Assembly (NCBI RefSeq): GCF_036825535.1
Contig: NZ_CP098812.1
Location: 1,922,001 to 1,986,000 of the forward strand
Direction: 5' to 3'
DNA from: Parasalinivibrio latis
Lineage (GTDB): Bacteria > Pseudomonadota > Gammaproteobacteria > Enterobacterales > Vibrionaceae
Length of the DNA: 64,000 bases
Position 1 is the stretch's first letter. Each line of letters begins with the position of its first letter. The position numbers and the translations under genes are program-made. Positions 48,792 through 57,054 of this stretch are shown piece by piece. Under the pieces are notes generated by a model. The model worked only from the letters and a program-made list of their open reading frames with translations. It was not told where the DNA came from and did not search any database.

Positions 48792-50162
48792 GTGCATTCG
48801 ATGCGGCAAGAATCTATCAATATCATTAAGTTGGGCGTTCCTGTTTTCCTTGCCCAAATCGCCCAGACATCTATGGGCTTTGTCGACACCGTGATGGCCG
48901 GTGCTGTCAGTGCAACTGATATGGCTGCAGTGGCAGTGGCTGCAAGTATCTGGTTGCCTTCCATCCTGTTTGGCATTGGCGTCCTGCTGGCACTGACCCC
49001 TATCATTGCCCAGCTTAACGGCTCCGGACGCCGGAATAAAATCCCCTTCCAGCTTCACCAGGGACTGGTACTTGCGCTGATTCTGTCGGCGCCGATTATG
49101 CTGATTCTTTATAATGCCGGCGCGATAATCCACTTTATGGATGTAGAACCGGTACTGGCAGAAAAAACCGTTGGCTACCTGCATGCAATTATGTGGGCCG
49201 CACCGCCATTTCTGCTGTTCCAGGCGCTTCGCAGTTACACCGAGGGTGTTTCCCTGACCACACCAGCCATGATCATTGGTTTTATCGGTCTCGCGGCCAA
49301 CATTCCCCTTAACTGGATTTTTGTTTTCGGTAAGTTTGGCGCACCGGCGCTTGGCGGTGTGGGCTGTGGTGTTGCAACCGCCTTGGTCTACTGGTTGATG
49401 TTTTTTGCCATGCTGGCCTACGTTCTCATCACGCCAAAGCTCAAGCGTATGGAAGCGTTTAAAACTTTCTACGCACCTGAGCCTGCGGCAATGTGGCGTA
49501 TTTTCAAACTTGGTTTCCCGGTCGCCGCAGCATTTGTATTTGAGGTTACCCTTTTTGCTGCAATTGCCCTGTTGATCAGTCCACTGGGCCCGGTGACTGT
49601 CGCCGCACACCAGATCGCGATTAACTTTTCGTCCATGATTTTCATGCTGCCAATGAGTATTGGAACGGCAGTCAGTATCCGCGTTGGTCATCAATTGGGT
49701 GAGAAGTCTGTAGAAGGTGCCAAGCGCTCGGTGAAAGTCGGTCTGATGATCGGCCAATGCACTGCTTTGGCAACTGCGGGGCTGACTATCCTGTTCCGCT
49801 ACGACATTATCTCCCTGTATTCAGGCAACCCTGAAGTTGTAGAACTTGCCGCTCACCTGATGATCATGGCTGCAATTTACCAGTGTTCGGATGCAGTCCA
49901 GGTTATTGCTGCCGGCTCCCTACGTGGCTACAAGGACATGCGTGCTATTTTCAGCCGTACCTTCATTGCATACTGGGTAGTTGGGATGCCTTTGGGTTAC
50001 ATCCTGGGTATGACCAACTGGCTTGTGCCGGCTATGGGGGCAACCGGTTTCTGGATCGGTATTATCATCGGCCTTTCAACTGCTGCACTTCTATTGGGTA
50101 TCCGTCTTAAGTGGATCAGCAGCCAGACGCCCGAGTTCCAATTGGCGATGTCTGAGAAGTAA
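48792..50162 (+). CDS. norM: MATE-family Na+-coupled multidrug efflux pump NorM
   Basis: NorM exports cationic drugs and dyes across the inner membrane. The protein has 12 membrane helices and aligns almost block by block with Vibrio NorM: AQTSMGFVDTVMAGAVSATDMAAVAVA, KTVGYLHAIMWAAP, NIPLNWIFVFGKFGAPALGGVG, VAAHQIAINFSSMIFMLPMS and DAVQVIAAGSLRGYKDMRAIF. A GTG start was chosen (MHSMRQES, cf. Vibrio MHRYKEE), 7 nt after GGAG, giving 456 aa, the Vibrio NorM length. Confidence 0.94.
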   Translation: MHSMRQESINIIKLGVPVFLAQIAQTSMGFVDTVMAGAVSATDMAAVAVAASIWLPSILFGIGVLLALTPIIAQLNGSGRRNKIPFQLHQGLVLALILSAPIMLILYNAGAIIHFMDVEPVLAEKTVGYLHAIMWAAPPFLLFQALRSYTEGVSLTTPAMIIGFIGLAANIPLNWIFVFGKFGAPALGGVGCGVATALVYWLMFFAMLAYVLITPKLKRMEAFKTFYAPEPAAMWRIFKLGFPVAAAFVFEVTLFAAIALLISPLGPVTVAAHQIAINFSSMIFMLPMSIGTAVSIRVGHQLGEKSVEGAKRSVKVGLMIGQCTALATAGLTILFRYDIISLYSGNPEVVELAAHLMIMAAIYQCSDAVQVIAAGSLRGYKDMRAIFSRTFIAYWVVGMPLGYILGMTNWLVPAMGATGFWIGIIIGLSTAALLLGIRLKWISSQTPEFQLAMSEK

Positions 50163-50182
50163 TCTCACATCTCCCAGAACAA

Positions 50183-50208
50183 GAAAACCCGGGGCAACCC
50201 GGGTTTTC
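50183..50208. terminator. Bidirectional rho-independent terminator
   Basis: GAAAACCCGG and CCGGGTTTTC with a short loop lie between the convergent norM and BCCT-like genes. Confidence 0.85.
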
Positions 50209-50236
50209 TATACTTCCAATTAACAGGCAGTTTATA

Positions 50237-51394
50237 TCAACCTTCAATCGCCAGCACTTCCCGGCGGCGCTTCACCATAATGTAAGCGAAACAACCAAAG
50301 TACAGTGCGATAACCAACGCCCCTACCCACTGGATTTCAAGAAAATCCAATTTAAACAGGATTGTCAGAGCACACAACGCGACAACATTACCGATGATGT
50401 ATTTTCCTTTCCCCACCCTCTCTGATGTGAGTTTGAGGTTTTCAGTGTAAAGGCGAATCAGTGAATCCAGTGAGTTAATCACAAACGTGATGCCCACGAT
50501 TACCATGGAAATCCCAACAAAGCCTGAACTGTCCAGCCCATTATTATGGTAGAAAAACAGTACGCTGAACCAAACCGCAAGTGGGATGGAAGGGAAGATC
50601 AGCAATGCAGCGAGAAGTTGCCATGTCCGCAAACCACCTACAAAACGAGATGTGAACTGGCCAATCATAATGCTCCAGGCAAACCACCAGAACAGATAGA
50701 ACGCATGGTAGTCATTCAGGGGAAGGACAAACTTGTGAATATTGACGAAATAATCACCAATCATGTTTGCAGCATTCAGCAATTCTCCCATCCCCATTGC
50801 GGCAATCATCCACATAAAGGCAATGAGTGCCAGGAACAGCCAGGTAGAGGCAAGGCTGAGGATCCGGACATATTTGATATCGGTACTTGAAAAAACTGCA
50901 GCAAGAATCACGGCAAACACGATCACATAAAATGTGGTTACCACGGAGCCTTCACTGGTCAGTTGAGGAAGATACCAAGGCAGGTTCGCCAGCAGAAGAT
51001 AAGCAGTAAACGCACAGGTGCCGATGATAACGATATTGTTTATCCACTTAACCACTGATATTTCAAAAAAGCCTACTCGTGGCTCAATGACACAAAAATA
51101 GAAACTGGTCAGGAAATAGAATCCCCATATCAAAAAGCCCCAGTAGGCAAACTCGATTGCCAATGGATTGGTAAACGCATATTCTGGGCTGGCCTCATGG
51201 TCTGCATACCCTGCAAACTCAGTCAACGGAAACATAATGAGACCGACATCCAGGCCGGAAGTAAAAAGAATTGCAACAAACGTAAAGGTTTTTACCGGCG
51301 ATGTACCGGTACATTTCATATTGCCCCATCTGAGCAGGCAAAAGCCGATCACCAGCAGGGTAAAAATAATCCCTGCACTCAATAACACATTCAT
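50237..51394 (-). CDS. Short BCCT-like membrane transporter
   Basis: This 385-aa membrane protein has about ten to eleven hydrophobic segments. It carries a recognisable betaine/choline/carnitine transporter (BCCT) block: FYLFWWFAWSIMIGQFTSRF followed by GGLRTWQLLAALLIFPSIP, and an FTSGLDVGLIMFPLTEF-type early helix. BCCT proteins usually have about 500-700 aa with 12 helices, and the signature's aromatic box is only partly kept, so this is a divergent or shortened member. Transport of a quaternary-amine compatible solute is a guess from the family. It is a single gene with its own terminator. Confidence 0.7.
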   Translation of the reverse strand: MNVLLSAGIIFTLLVIGFCLLRWGNMKCTGTSPVKTFTFVAILFTSGLDVGLIMFPLTEFAGYADHEASPEYAFTNPLAIEFAYWGFLIWGFYFLTSFYFCVIEPRVGFFEISVVKWINNIVIIGTCAFTAYLLLANLPWYLPQLTSEGSVVTTFYVIVFAVILAAVFSSTDIKYVRILSLASTWLFLALIAFMWMIAAMGMGELLNAANMIGDYFVNIHKFVLPLNDYHAFYLFWWFAWSIMIGQFTSRFVGGLRTWQLLAALLIFPSIPLAVWFSVLFFYHNNGLDSSGFVGISMVIVGITFVINSLDSLIRLYTENLKLTSERVGKGKYIIGNVVALCALTILFKLDFLEIQWVGALVIALYFGCFAYIMVKRRREVLAIEG

Positions 51395-51695
51395 CTGACA
51401 CTCCTTGTCACTTTACTTTTCTACAGCACACCCGGTCTCCCGAGGCGTTGTGTTTCAAATTCATGAATGGGTTATTATGTCAGCCACTCCGTACCACCCC
51501 GCTTCAATCGCGGCATGACTGGTTGCAAATACGACGATTCTGTCGAGTTGTCATATCCGCAAGCGGTGATACAGCACACAGGAGCCAAATAATGTCCGTC
51601 TACAATATATAGAGGACAAACTGGTCTTCCTGCCCGGATAAGACGTATTGTTGTTTTGGACGTTTCTGCGAATGCGAGCAACAAACCTTCTGACC

Positions 51696-52706
51696 ATGAA
51701 TCGAATTACGCCTGTTATCCTCTCACTGTGTCTCACAGCCTGCTTCCCGGCCCGGGACACTGAAGAAGTCTTCCTCGAATACCAGAGCAGAGTTGCTAAT
51801 ATCTCCGAAAGAGAACTGCTGCCCACCGATGACAGCGATCCACCAGCCCTTCCCCGCAAGCGAAGCCTTGCATTACCGATGGAAGACATACGTGTGGGCT
51901 TGCTTGACGCCTATGAATTGCACGAGTGTGGTTTGTTTCAACACATCGCAGAAAGAAACTCAGTACTCGGGAGAATTCAGGATGATTTTCAGTTGCTCGA
52001 TTATGAAATGACGTTTCTAGGGAACATTCAGCGCTGTATAGTCGAGCTGGATGATGATGACCTGAAAACACAGTTGCTATCCATCGCCACCCGGAAAAAA
52101 GCACTTTTTCGAAAACGCTACTGGAATGCAGTAGGCACCACGGATGCATGGCAAAAACAGCTAAAAATCCCACAAACAATGCTGCCTATCGAAAACTCCC
52201 CACCCCATGCTGGCGCACTGACTGCAATAAGTACCTTCGCCACCATTTCACCCAAGAATTCATTCGAACCCGGCTCGATTAAAGCCTTACAGCAGTCCAT
52301 TGAAACACAACATTACGCCGGAGCTTTGTTCTACTCTATGCACCGTACCACCCAGTTGCTGGTGACGATAACCCGTCAATTGAGGGAATCAGACAATCAA
52401 ATAGCCTGTGGCCCGAACCGAAACCAAACTAAAGCAGAGTACCTGAGCAATGTATTCTTTAAATATTATGCAGGTCCAATCCAACCCTATCTTGCCCGGC
52501 TGGACAGCATGTACCGGGACCTCGCGCCACCGTTAAGAAAAATACTCTCAAACACATCCCCACCGGATGCATTTACCCCTTACCGTCAGTACTACATTGA
52601 AGGTGGCATGTACACAGCATTCAGAAATGCCATCGACGGCCACGTTGAGTACTGGCAGCAACTGTTTAAGCGTTGCAACATAAAGATAGGTGCGGCAAGA
52701 GGATAA
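51696..52706 (+). CDS. DUF3080-family lipoprotein
   Basis: This is a 336-aa predicted lipoprotein (MNRITPVILSLCLTAC, lipobox LTAC) with no known function, of the DUF3080 family common in Vibrionaceae and relatives: VFLEYQSRVANI, LMEDIRVGLLD-type region and LHECGLFQHIAERNSVLGRI. An alternative ATG 24 bp upstream would lengthen the leader; neither has a good ribosome-binding site. It lies alone between the BCCT-like gene and the tRNA pair. Confidence 0.78.
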   Translation: MNRITPVILSLCLTACFPARDTEEVFLEYQSRVANISERELLPTDDSDPPALPRKRSLALPMEDIRVGLLDAYELHECGLFQHIAERNSVLGRIQDDFQLLDYEMTFLGNIQRCIVELDDDDLKTQLLSIATRKKALFRKRYWNAVGTTDAWQKQLKIPQTMLPIENSPPHAGALTAISTFATISPKNSFEPGSIKALQQSIETQHYAGALFYSMHRTTQLLVTITRQLRESDNQIACGPNRNQTKAEYLSNVFFKYYAGPIQPYLARLDSMYRDLAPPLRKILSNTSPPDAFTPYRQYYIEGGMYTAFRNAIDGHVEYWQQLFKRCNIKIGAARG

Positions 52707-52854
52707 GGGCGATCACTACCTCATCAAATTGCTGATTCAGTAATCAATCGCACACGAAGAATGAAAAAACCGGGGTTTGAGGCTTGCACCCGTCATAACC
52801 AAACAGTATTATCAACAGCGTTCTCAGGAACAAAGTTCGAAAGAACAACAAGAT

Positions 52855-52931
52855 GCGTCCGTAGCTCAGTTGGTTAGAGCACCACCTTGACATGGTGGGG
52901 GTCGGTAGTTCGAGTCTACTCGGACGCACCA
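52855..52931 (+). tRNA. tRNA-Val (GAC)
   Basis: This is a 77-nt cloverleaf with acceptor GCGTCCG/CGGACGC, D-loop AGTTGGTTA, anticodon loop TTGACAT (GAC) and T-loop TTCGAGT, with encoded CCA. It is nearly identical to the E. coli tRNA-Val(GAC). Confidence 0.97.
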
Positions 52932-52950
52932 TTTTCCTGAATTCAAATAT

Positions 52951-53027
52951 GCGTCTGTAACTCAGTTGGTTAGAGTGTCACCTTGACATGGTGGAAGTCG
53001 GTGGTTCGAGTCCACTCAGACGCACCA
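52951..53027 (+). tRNA. tRNA-Val (GAC), diverged second copy
   Basis: This is a 77-nt cloverleaf with the same GAC anticodon loop. The acceptor (GCGTCTG/CAGACGC) and D-stem (ACTC/GAGT) carry paired changes relative to the first copy, and the anticodon stem starts with a T-G wobble. CCA is encoded. It is followed by a strong terminator. Confidence 0.94.
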
Positions 53028-53036
53028 AATTCCTGA

Positions 53037-53063
53037 CAAAGCCCGCTTAAATAGCGGGCTTTG
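53037..53063 (+). terminator. Terminator of the tRNA-Val pair
   Basis: CAAAGCCCGC and GCGGGCTTTG with a 7-nt loop, 10 bp after the second tRNA. Confidence 0.85.
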
Positions 53064-53301
53064 TTGTATCTGAAGGTCACCGTATTCTCCCTCCCTGCTA
53101 TCTAATCCCCTGAAAGTCATAGAATTGATACAAAAGTCTTACCCTCCCTTCCCCTATTGTAGGTCTAAGCAGCCGTGATCCAGTCCAGGTAAACGGGCAG
53201 GAAAAAAATCAAAAGCGGCAGCCAAGGGCGAAAAGCCTATGACCTTATATGAGTTGTTTTGGGATAGGCAATGACGACATTTCACCTGCCAGGAGGCTTG
53301 A
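53064..53301 (+). promoter_or_regulatory. Leader region of the RHS operon
   Basis: This 238-bp stretch has no gene. It must contain the promoter of the eight-gene operon. Two nested fold elements are visible near its end: GGC-GAAAA-GCC (about 53229-53239) and GCCTAT...ATAGGC (about 53237-53269). No known riboswitch consensus was matched. AGGAGG lies before the first gene. Confidence 0.35.
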
Positions 53302-54297
53302 GTGCAGTCTTCATTGAAAAACTACAAAAGTCAGTGCGCGTTGGGTTTTCTTCTTCTAATGGGATTGTCAGGTTGCGGTGAACGGGAACAGGTTACCTAC
53401 TATACCTGGGAAGGACTTGGGCCGGATAAATGGGCTTCTGCGTGGCTAATCCACCGCTATGCGGTCCCGGGCACCCAAATTGAGGTAATTCCAGCCGGAT
53501 CCTCTGCACCTAACCCGGATCGTACGTTCGACTTCCCCGGAGCGAAGTACCTCCGGGTTGGTGATCAAACAACTTTCGAGCAAATCACTTCTTCTTGGTC
53601 ACTGGACGCAAAAGATCCTGCTCTTTCCCGTATGGCCACAATCATCAATGATATTGAGGTGAACTTTTGGGGCAACACTGTAGACCCGGTATCAGATTAT
53701 GTTGAAGCCGGATTCCGCACACTGCAACGAAACAGCCAGGGTAAGCCGGTTCCGCAAGCCTGTTATTTCTCTTTCTTTGACAGGGTGCTGGCATCTGCTG
53801 CAAATGCCCAACTGCTTTCGTCGCCAGATACCTTGCTCCCGGATGAAAGTTGCTTCTCTTCTGACATCGAAGCCACCGCATCAGCCAACAACCAGTTCAT
53901 CCCACAATTACCTGTAAAAACAATCGCCGAATCCGTAGCCTCAGGGAGAAAAGTCGCCTTTATCGATGTGCGTGAGCCCTGGGAGTTTAGAGAAAACCAT
54001 ATCCCGACCGCCGTCAATGTCCCGCTCAGGAATATCGATAGTTTGAAGCCCGAAGACTTTGCGGACTATGACTATGTCGTCGCCTACTGTGTGAAAGACT
54101 TTCGCGGGTTCGAGATGGCAAAAGCCCTGAAGCTTAACGGGTTCAACAATGCAGTTATTCTCGAACCATTCGGCATCAAAGGCTGGATCAGTGAAGGGCT
54201 ACCGGTAATGCGTGCAAATGGCATGAGCGACGAAGAAGCGTTTCAACAACTGAAGCTTTGCGGTACGCAAACGTCAACCTGCCAGACAGAGGGATAA
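53302..54297 (+). CDS. Lipoprotein with Chrome_Resist-like and rhodanese domains
   Basis: This 331-aa predicted lipoprotein has a signal with lipobox GLSGC near residue 25. Its N-terminal half resembles the ChrB/Chrome_Resist exported domain (DKWASAWLIHRYAVPGTQIEVIP, then DPALSRMATIINDIE). The C-terminal half is a rhodanese fold (VAFIDVREPWEFRENHIPTAVNVPLRNI, AYCVKDFRG with the catalytic Cys, GIKGWISEGLPV). The GTG start is supported by AGGAGG 4-5 nt upstream. It is first in the operon, 1 bp before the ferric-reductase-like gene. A redox or sulfur-transfer role at the envelope is possible; chromate resistance is not implied. Confidence 0.78.
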   Translation: MQSSLKNYKSQCALGFLLLMGLSGCGEREQVTYYTWEGLGPDKWASAWLIHRYAVPGTQIEVIPAGSSAPNPDRTFDFPGAKYLRVGDQTTFEQITSSWSLDAKDPALSRMATIINDIEVNFWGNTVDPVSDYVEAGFRTLQRNSQGKPVPQACYFSFFDRVLASAANAQLLSSPDTLLPDESCFSSDIEATASANNQFIPQLPVKTIAESVASGRKVAFIDVREPWEFRENHIPTAVNVPLRNIDSLKPEDFADYDYVVAYCVKDFRGFEMAKALKLNGFNNAVILEPFGIKGWISEGLPVMRANGMSDEEAFQQLKLCGTQTSTCQTEG

Positions 54298-54298
54298 C

Positions 54299-54973
54299 AT
54301 GTCGAACTCAACTATGCGTCATTCGCGCCTTGTGACGTTAATTATGCTTGGGCTTTTACCGTTGATGGTTTGGCTCGTTCATCTGGAAAATCCCTTGGTC
54401 TATTTCGGATACCAGACACCACCGGGGCAAATTCAATATGTGCTGTCAAAACTGGTGGGACTGTATGCCATATTCTTTATTTGGTTACAGCTTCTTTTAG
54501 CGCTGTCAACCAATAGTCTGAGGCGCTTTATATACCCGAAATTTTCAAATAAGTTGCATATTAGACTTGGACTGACTGCCCTGACTGCTTCTGTTTTACA
54601 TGCAACACTTTTTGTTTGGGGCGTATCTGAACGGGCTGGACACTTTGCTTATCATTTACTCCTACCCAATTTCAACTCAGGCTATTACAACATAGCTGTT
54701 TCTCTCGGTTTATTCGGGCTGATTTTGATTATTGCTGTAGGCTTTTCCGGAAAAATAAGAAAAGTTAAAGCATCATATATTGCTAAATTAGTACATAGAC
54801 TATCAGTCCCCACGTTCATGTTAGTATTTACACACGGCTTCATGATTGGGACAGAATCGCGTTTCAGCGTGATGTACTATTTTTATTTATCGATGGCAAT
54901 CCTCTTATTTTTTTCAGTTTTATTTCGCTTAAACGAACATAAAAAGACCATACATAAAGTAACAGACAGTTAA
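54299..54973 (+). CDS. Ferric-reductase-like transmembrane protein
   Basis: This 224-aa integral membrane protein has about six helices and regularly placed histidines (NKLHIRLGL, ASVLHATLF, LVHRLSVPTF, FTHGFMIGT) typical of the haem-binding ferric-reductase-like transmembrane domain (as in MsrQ/FRE). It has no cytosolic flavin domain. It may pass electrons across the inner membrane to a periplasmic partner, for example the upstream rhodanese lipoprotein (inference). The gene is visibly AT-rich. The start ATG directly follows the previous stop. Confidence 0.8.
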   Translation: MSNSTMRHSRLVTLIMLGLLPLMVWLVHLENPLVYFGYQTPPGQIQYVLSKLVGLYAIFFIWLQLLLALSTNSLRRFIYPKFSNKLHIRLGLTALTASVLHATLFVWGVSERAGHFAYHLLLPNFNSGYYNIAVSLGLFGLILIIAVGFSGKIRKVKASYIAKLVHRLSVPTFMLVFTHGFMIGTESRFSVMYYFYLSMAILLFFSVLFRLNEHKKTIHKVTDS

Positions 54974-55007
54974 TGTCATGCTATAGCTGGCAACCCTAAG
55001 GCAGAGT

Positions 55008-55883
55008 ATGAAAAACATCGTATCAATGGCACTGCTTTTCGTTGTGTCATTTCCTTTATATGCCGAACAATGCTTACCTAATGGCATGTTGATCACCGCA
55101 TTGTCTGGAGACAACTGGCAGTTATATCTATCTGACGGGAAATGTAACTGGACTCAGGTAAAAACCGAATCTGAGCCAAGGACACCTACACTCTCTATCT
55201 CAACCAATTCAGTCGCCTACGTTGATACGTCCGGTCATGTCCGTGAAATAAACCTAGATTCACAGGAAGACAACATCATTATTGAGAAAACCGGGCTAGA
55301 TGCCTATACCCAGCTTTCGTATGACTCGTCCGGCAACCTTTATGCCGTATTGCTGAAAGAGGGTAACAGTGTCGATTCAGACATTATTCTTTGGAACAGA
55401 AATAGCAGGAAAACAACTACCGTATTGAGCCAGCGTTCAGCACAATTTGAACCCTTCCCGTCAAAAGATGGGAAAGTTTATTACGGTAATGTTTCATGCA
55501 CTGTTCAATGTAAAAAAGTCATTCAGGAAATATGGGAACTGGATAAAGCAGGTTCAATTGTAAAACAGCTGACCTTACTCAATGCCACATCAAGGCAACC
55601 CGTTTCAGATGGAAATGGAAATATTTATTTCAGCTCAAACAAGCACCACTTTTTCAATATTTGGAAATATTCTCAAAAAGACAAAAAAAGTGAAAGACTC
55701 ACAGACGGGACAGTTGTCGATTTCAGTCCAGTGGTATTTTCATCAAAAGTATACTTTATTCGAAAGACGCCTGAAGGCGTCAGCCTAATGGTTTTGAATA
55801 CGGGAAATAAAAACGCTAAACCTGTGACAATAAAAAGTCAGTTTGAAGACATTAAAGAATTACGGCTAGGCAGAACAGAATAA
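55008..55883 (+). CDS. Exported TolB-like beta-propeller protein
   Basis: This 291-aa protein has a signal peptide (MKNIVSMALLFVVSF, cleavage near YAE-QC). It then shows repeated propeller blades of the PD40/TolB type: TPTLSISTNSVAYVD, QLSYDSSGNLYAVLL, FEPFPSKDGKVYYGN, QPVSDGNGNIYFSSN and DFSPVVFSSKVYFIR. Cys pairs (SCTVQC) suggest a disulfide. It is probably periplasmic. Its stop overlaps the start of the next gene (TAATG). The exact role is unknown; it may bind a partner of the exported RHS system. Confidence 0.75.
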   Translation: MKNIVSMALLFVVSFPLYAEQCLPNGMLITALSGDNWQLYLSDGKCNWTQVKTESEPRTPTLSISTNSVAYVDTSGHVREINLDSQEDNIIIEKTGLDAYTQLSYDSSGNLYAVLLKEGNSVDSDIILWNRNSRKTTTVLSQRSAQFEPFPSKDGKVYYGNVSCTVQCKKVIQEIWELDKAGSIVKQLTLLNATSRQPVSDGNGNIYFSSNKHHFFNIWKYSQKDKKSERLTDGTVVDFSPVVFSSKVYFIRKTPEGVSLMVLNTGNKNAKPVTIKSQFEDIKELRLGRTE

Positions 55884-57019
55884 TGCTAAAAAATGTGCGC
55901 TTTCCAAATGGTTTTATACTCACCATAGGCGGTTTGTTGACTTGGGTATTTGCATCCTTTTGCGTTGCAAGTACAACAACTTTGCCCGTACTTCTACCCC
56001 AAGAGCAGAATTGGTTGCTGGATACCTCCGGCGACACAACGCTCTCTGTCCCTATCCAAACTACCCGACCCATCCCGCAACTGAGTATTCAGCTTGTCAG
56101 TGGTGATGGCGATGTTGTTAAACAGTTTTCGATGTCTGACCTCAGCCCCGGACAGTTTTCGCTGACTTGGGACGGGAAAGATGACAATGGGCACCAGGTC
56201 CCGGACGAAGCTTACACCTTTGTTTTTCAAGGCACTGACAAGTCAGGAAATTCGTTTACTTTGGATCCTCGCCAATCGAGTGGCGGGGAATTGCTGCAGG
56301 ATCTGAATACCCGGGTACTGGAAAACGGGCACATCAGTTACCAGTTAACAAAACCTTCCAGGGTAATGATTCGTGCCGGAATCCGCGGGGGCCCACTGGT
56401 TAACAGCATACTCACGTGGTCGCCGAGAACCACAGGGTCAAATATTCAGGCATGGAACGGCTTTGACCATTCAAACGTCGAATACCTCCTGGGCAATCCC
56501 GACCTTCGTGTACTGGTTGTCGCTTACGCCCTCCCAAACGCCACCGTTATTACTACCGGCAATCCATCAACAGATTATTTCAGCTATAGAAAGAAAAGAG
56601 GCTTCCCCGACGGAGAGATAAACCCGGAGGCCATTGTTTCCCAGCGGAACGGTCAACGAATCTCTCCGTTTTTTTTCATGCCTGTCAGTCTCGCTCAAGA
56701 GCCGGAACTCCTTTTTTCCATGAAGGAATCACCGGAGGTAAACGAAGCTGGACGGTATGTGTTGGATAAGCCCGTCACTGTCACCGTCGATTTGTCAGCC
56801 AAAGACCAGTGGCTGATGCAGCAAAGCCAATATGAAATTTCTTTTTTCGTCGACCATAAGTTCGTGGCCGAGGAAGAAACCGGATATACCCCCCTTTCCT
56901 GGCGCTTTGACCCACAAACTGCCGGGCCAGGCAAACATGTATTCAGCATTAATCTCGCCGGGTTGTGGGGCCACGTAGGTGTGTACAGCTTTTTGTTCGA
57001 AGTACCCGAAATTAAATGA
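55883..57019 (+). CDS. Exported FlgD-Ig-like repeat protein
   Basis: This 378-aa secreted protein has an N-terminal hydrophobic leader (residues 12-30) and FlgD-type Ig-like modules. The first is at about 50-130 (FSLTWDGKDDNGHQVPDEAYTF), followed by a related segment (YQLTKPSRVMIRAGIRGG... IQAWNGFDH) and a third beta-sandwich near the C-terminus ending VGVYSFLFEVPEIK. Its middle part parallels the C-terminal half of the PKD protein two genes downstream, so the two share a duplicated module. No enzymatic motif is seen. It is probably a surface or periplasmic structural protein. Confidence 0.7.
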   Translation: MLKNVRFPNGFILTIGGLLTWVFASFCVASTTTLPVLLPQEQNWLLDTSGDTTLSVPIQTTRPIPQLSIQLVSGDGDVVKQFSMSDLSPGQFSLTWDGKDDNGHQVPDEAYTFVFQGTDKSGNSFTLDPRQSSGGELLQDLNTRVLENGHISYQLTKPSRVMIRAGIRGGPLVNSILTWSPRTTGSNIQAWNGFDHSNVEYLLGNPDLRVLVVAYALPNATVITTGNPSTDYFSYRKKRGFPDGEINPEAIVSQRNGQRISPFFFMPVSLAQEPELLFSMKESPEVNEAGRYVLDKPVTVTVDLSAKDQWLMQQSQYEISFFVDHKFVAEEETGYTPLSWRFDPQTAGPGKHVFSINLAGLWGHVGVYSFLFEVPEIK

Positions 57020-57054
57020 ATTCCCAACCTCTCGAGGTCTGGTGAGGAGTGTTT

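Noticed and set aside
48636..49757. Long open frame (373 codons) on the minus strand
   Set aside because: It lies antisense to norM, its translation is rich in His, Cys, Asn and Arg without any family pattern, and norM itself is a clear conserved gene.
52744..52932. Small minus-strand open frame over the first tRNA
   Set aside because: It is mostly the complement of the tRNA-Val gene.
53064..53301. Cyclic-di-GMP riboswitch before the RHS operon
   Set aside because: GGGCGAAAAGCCT looked like part of a GEMM-type core, but the rest of the consensus is missing.
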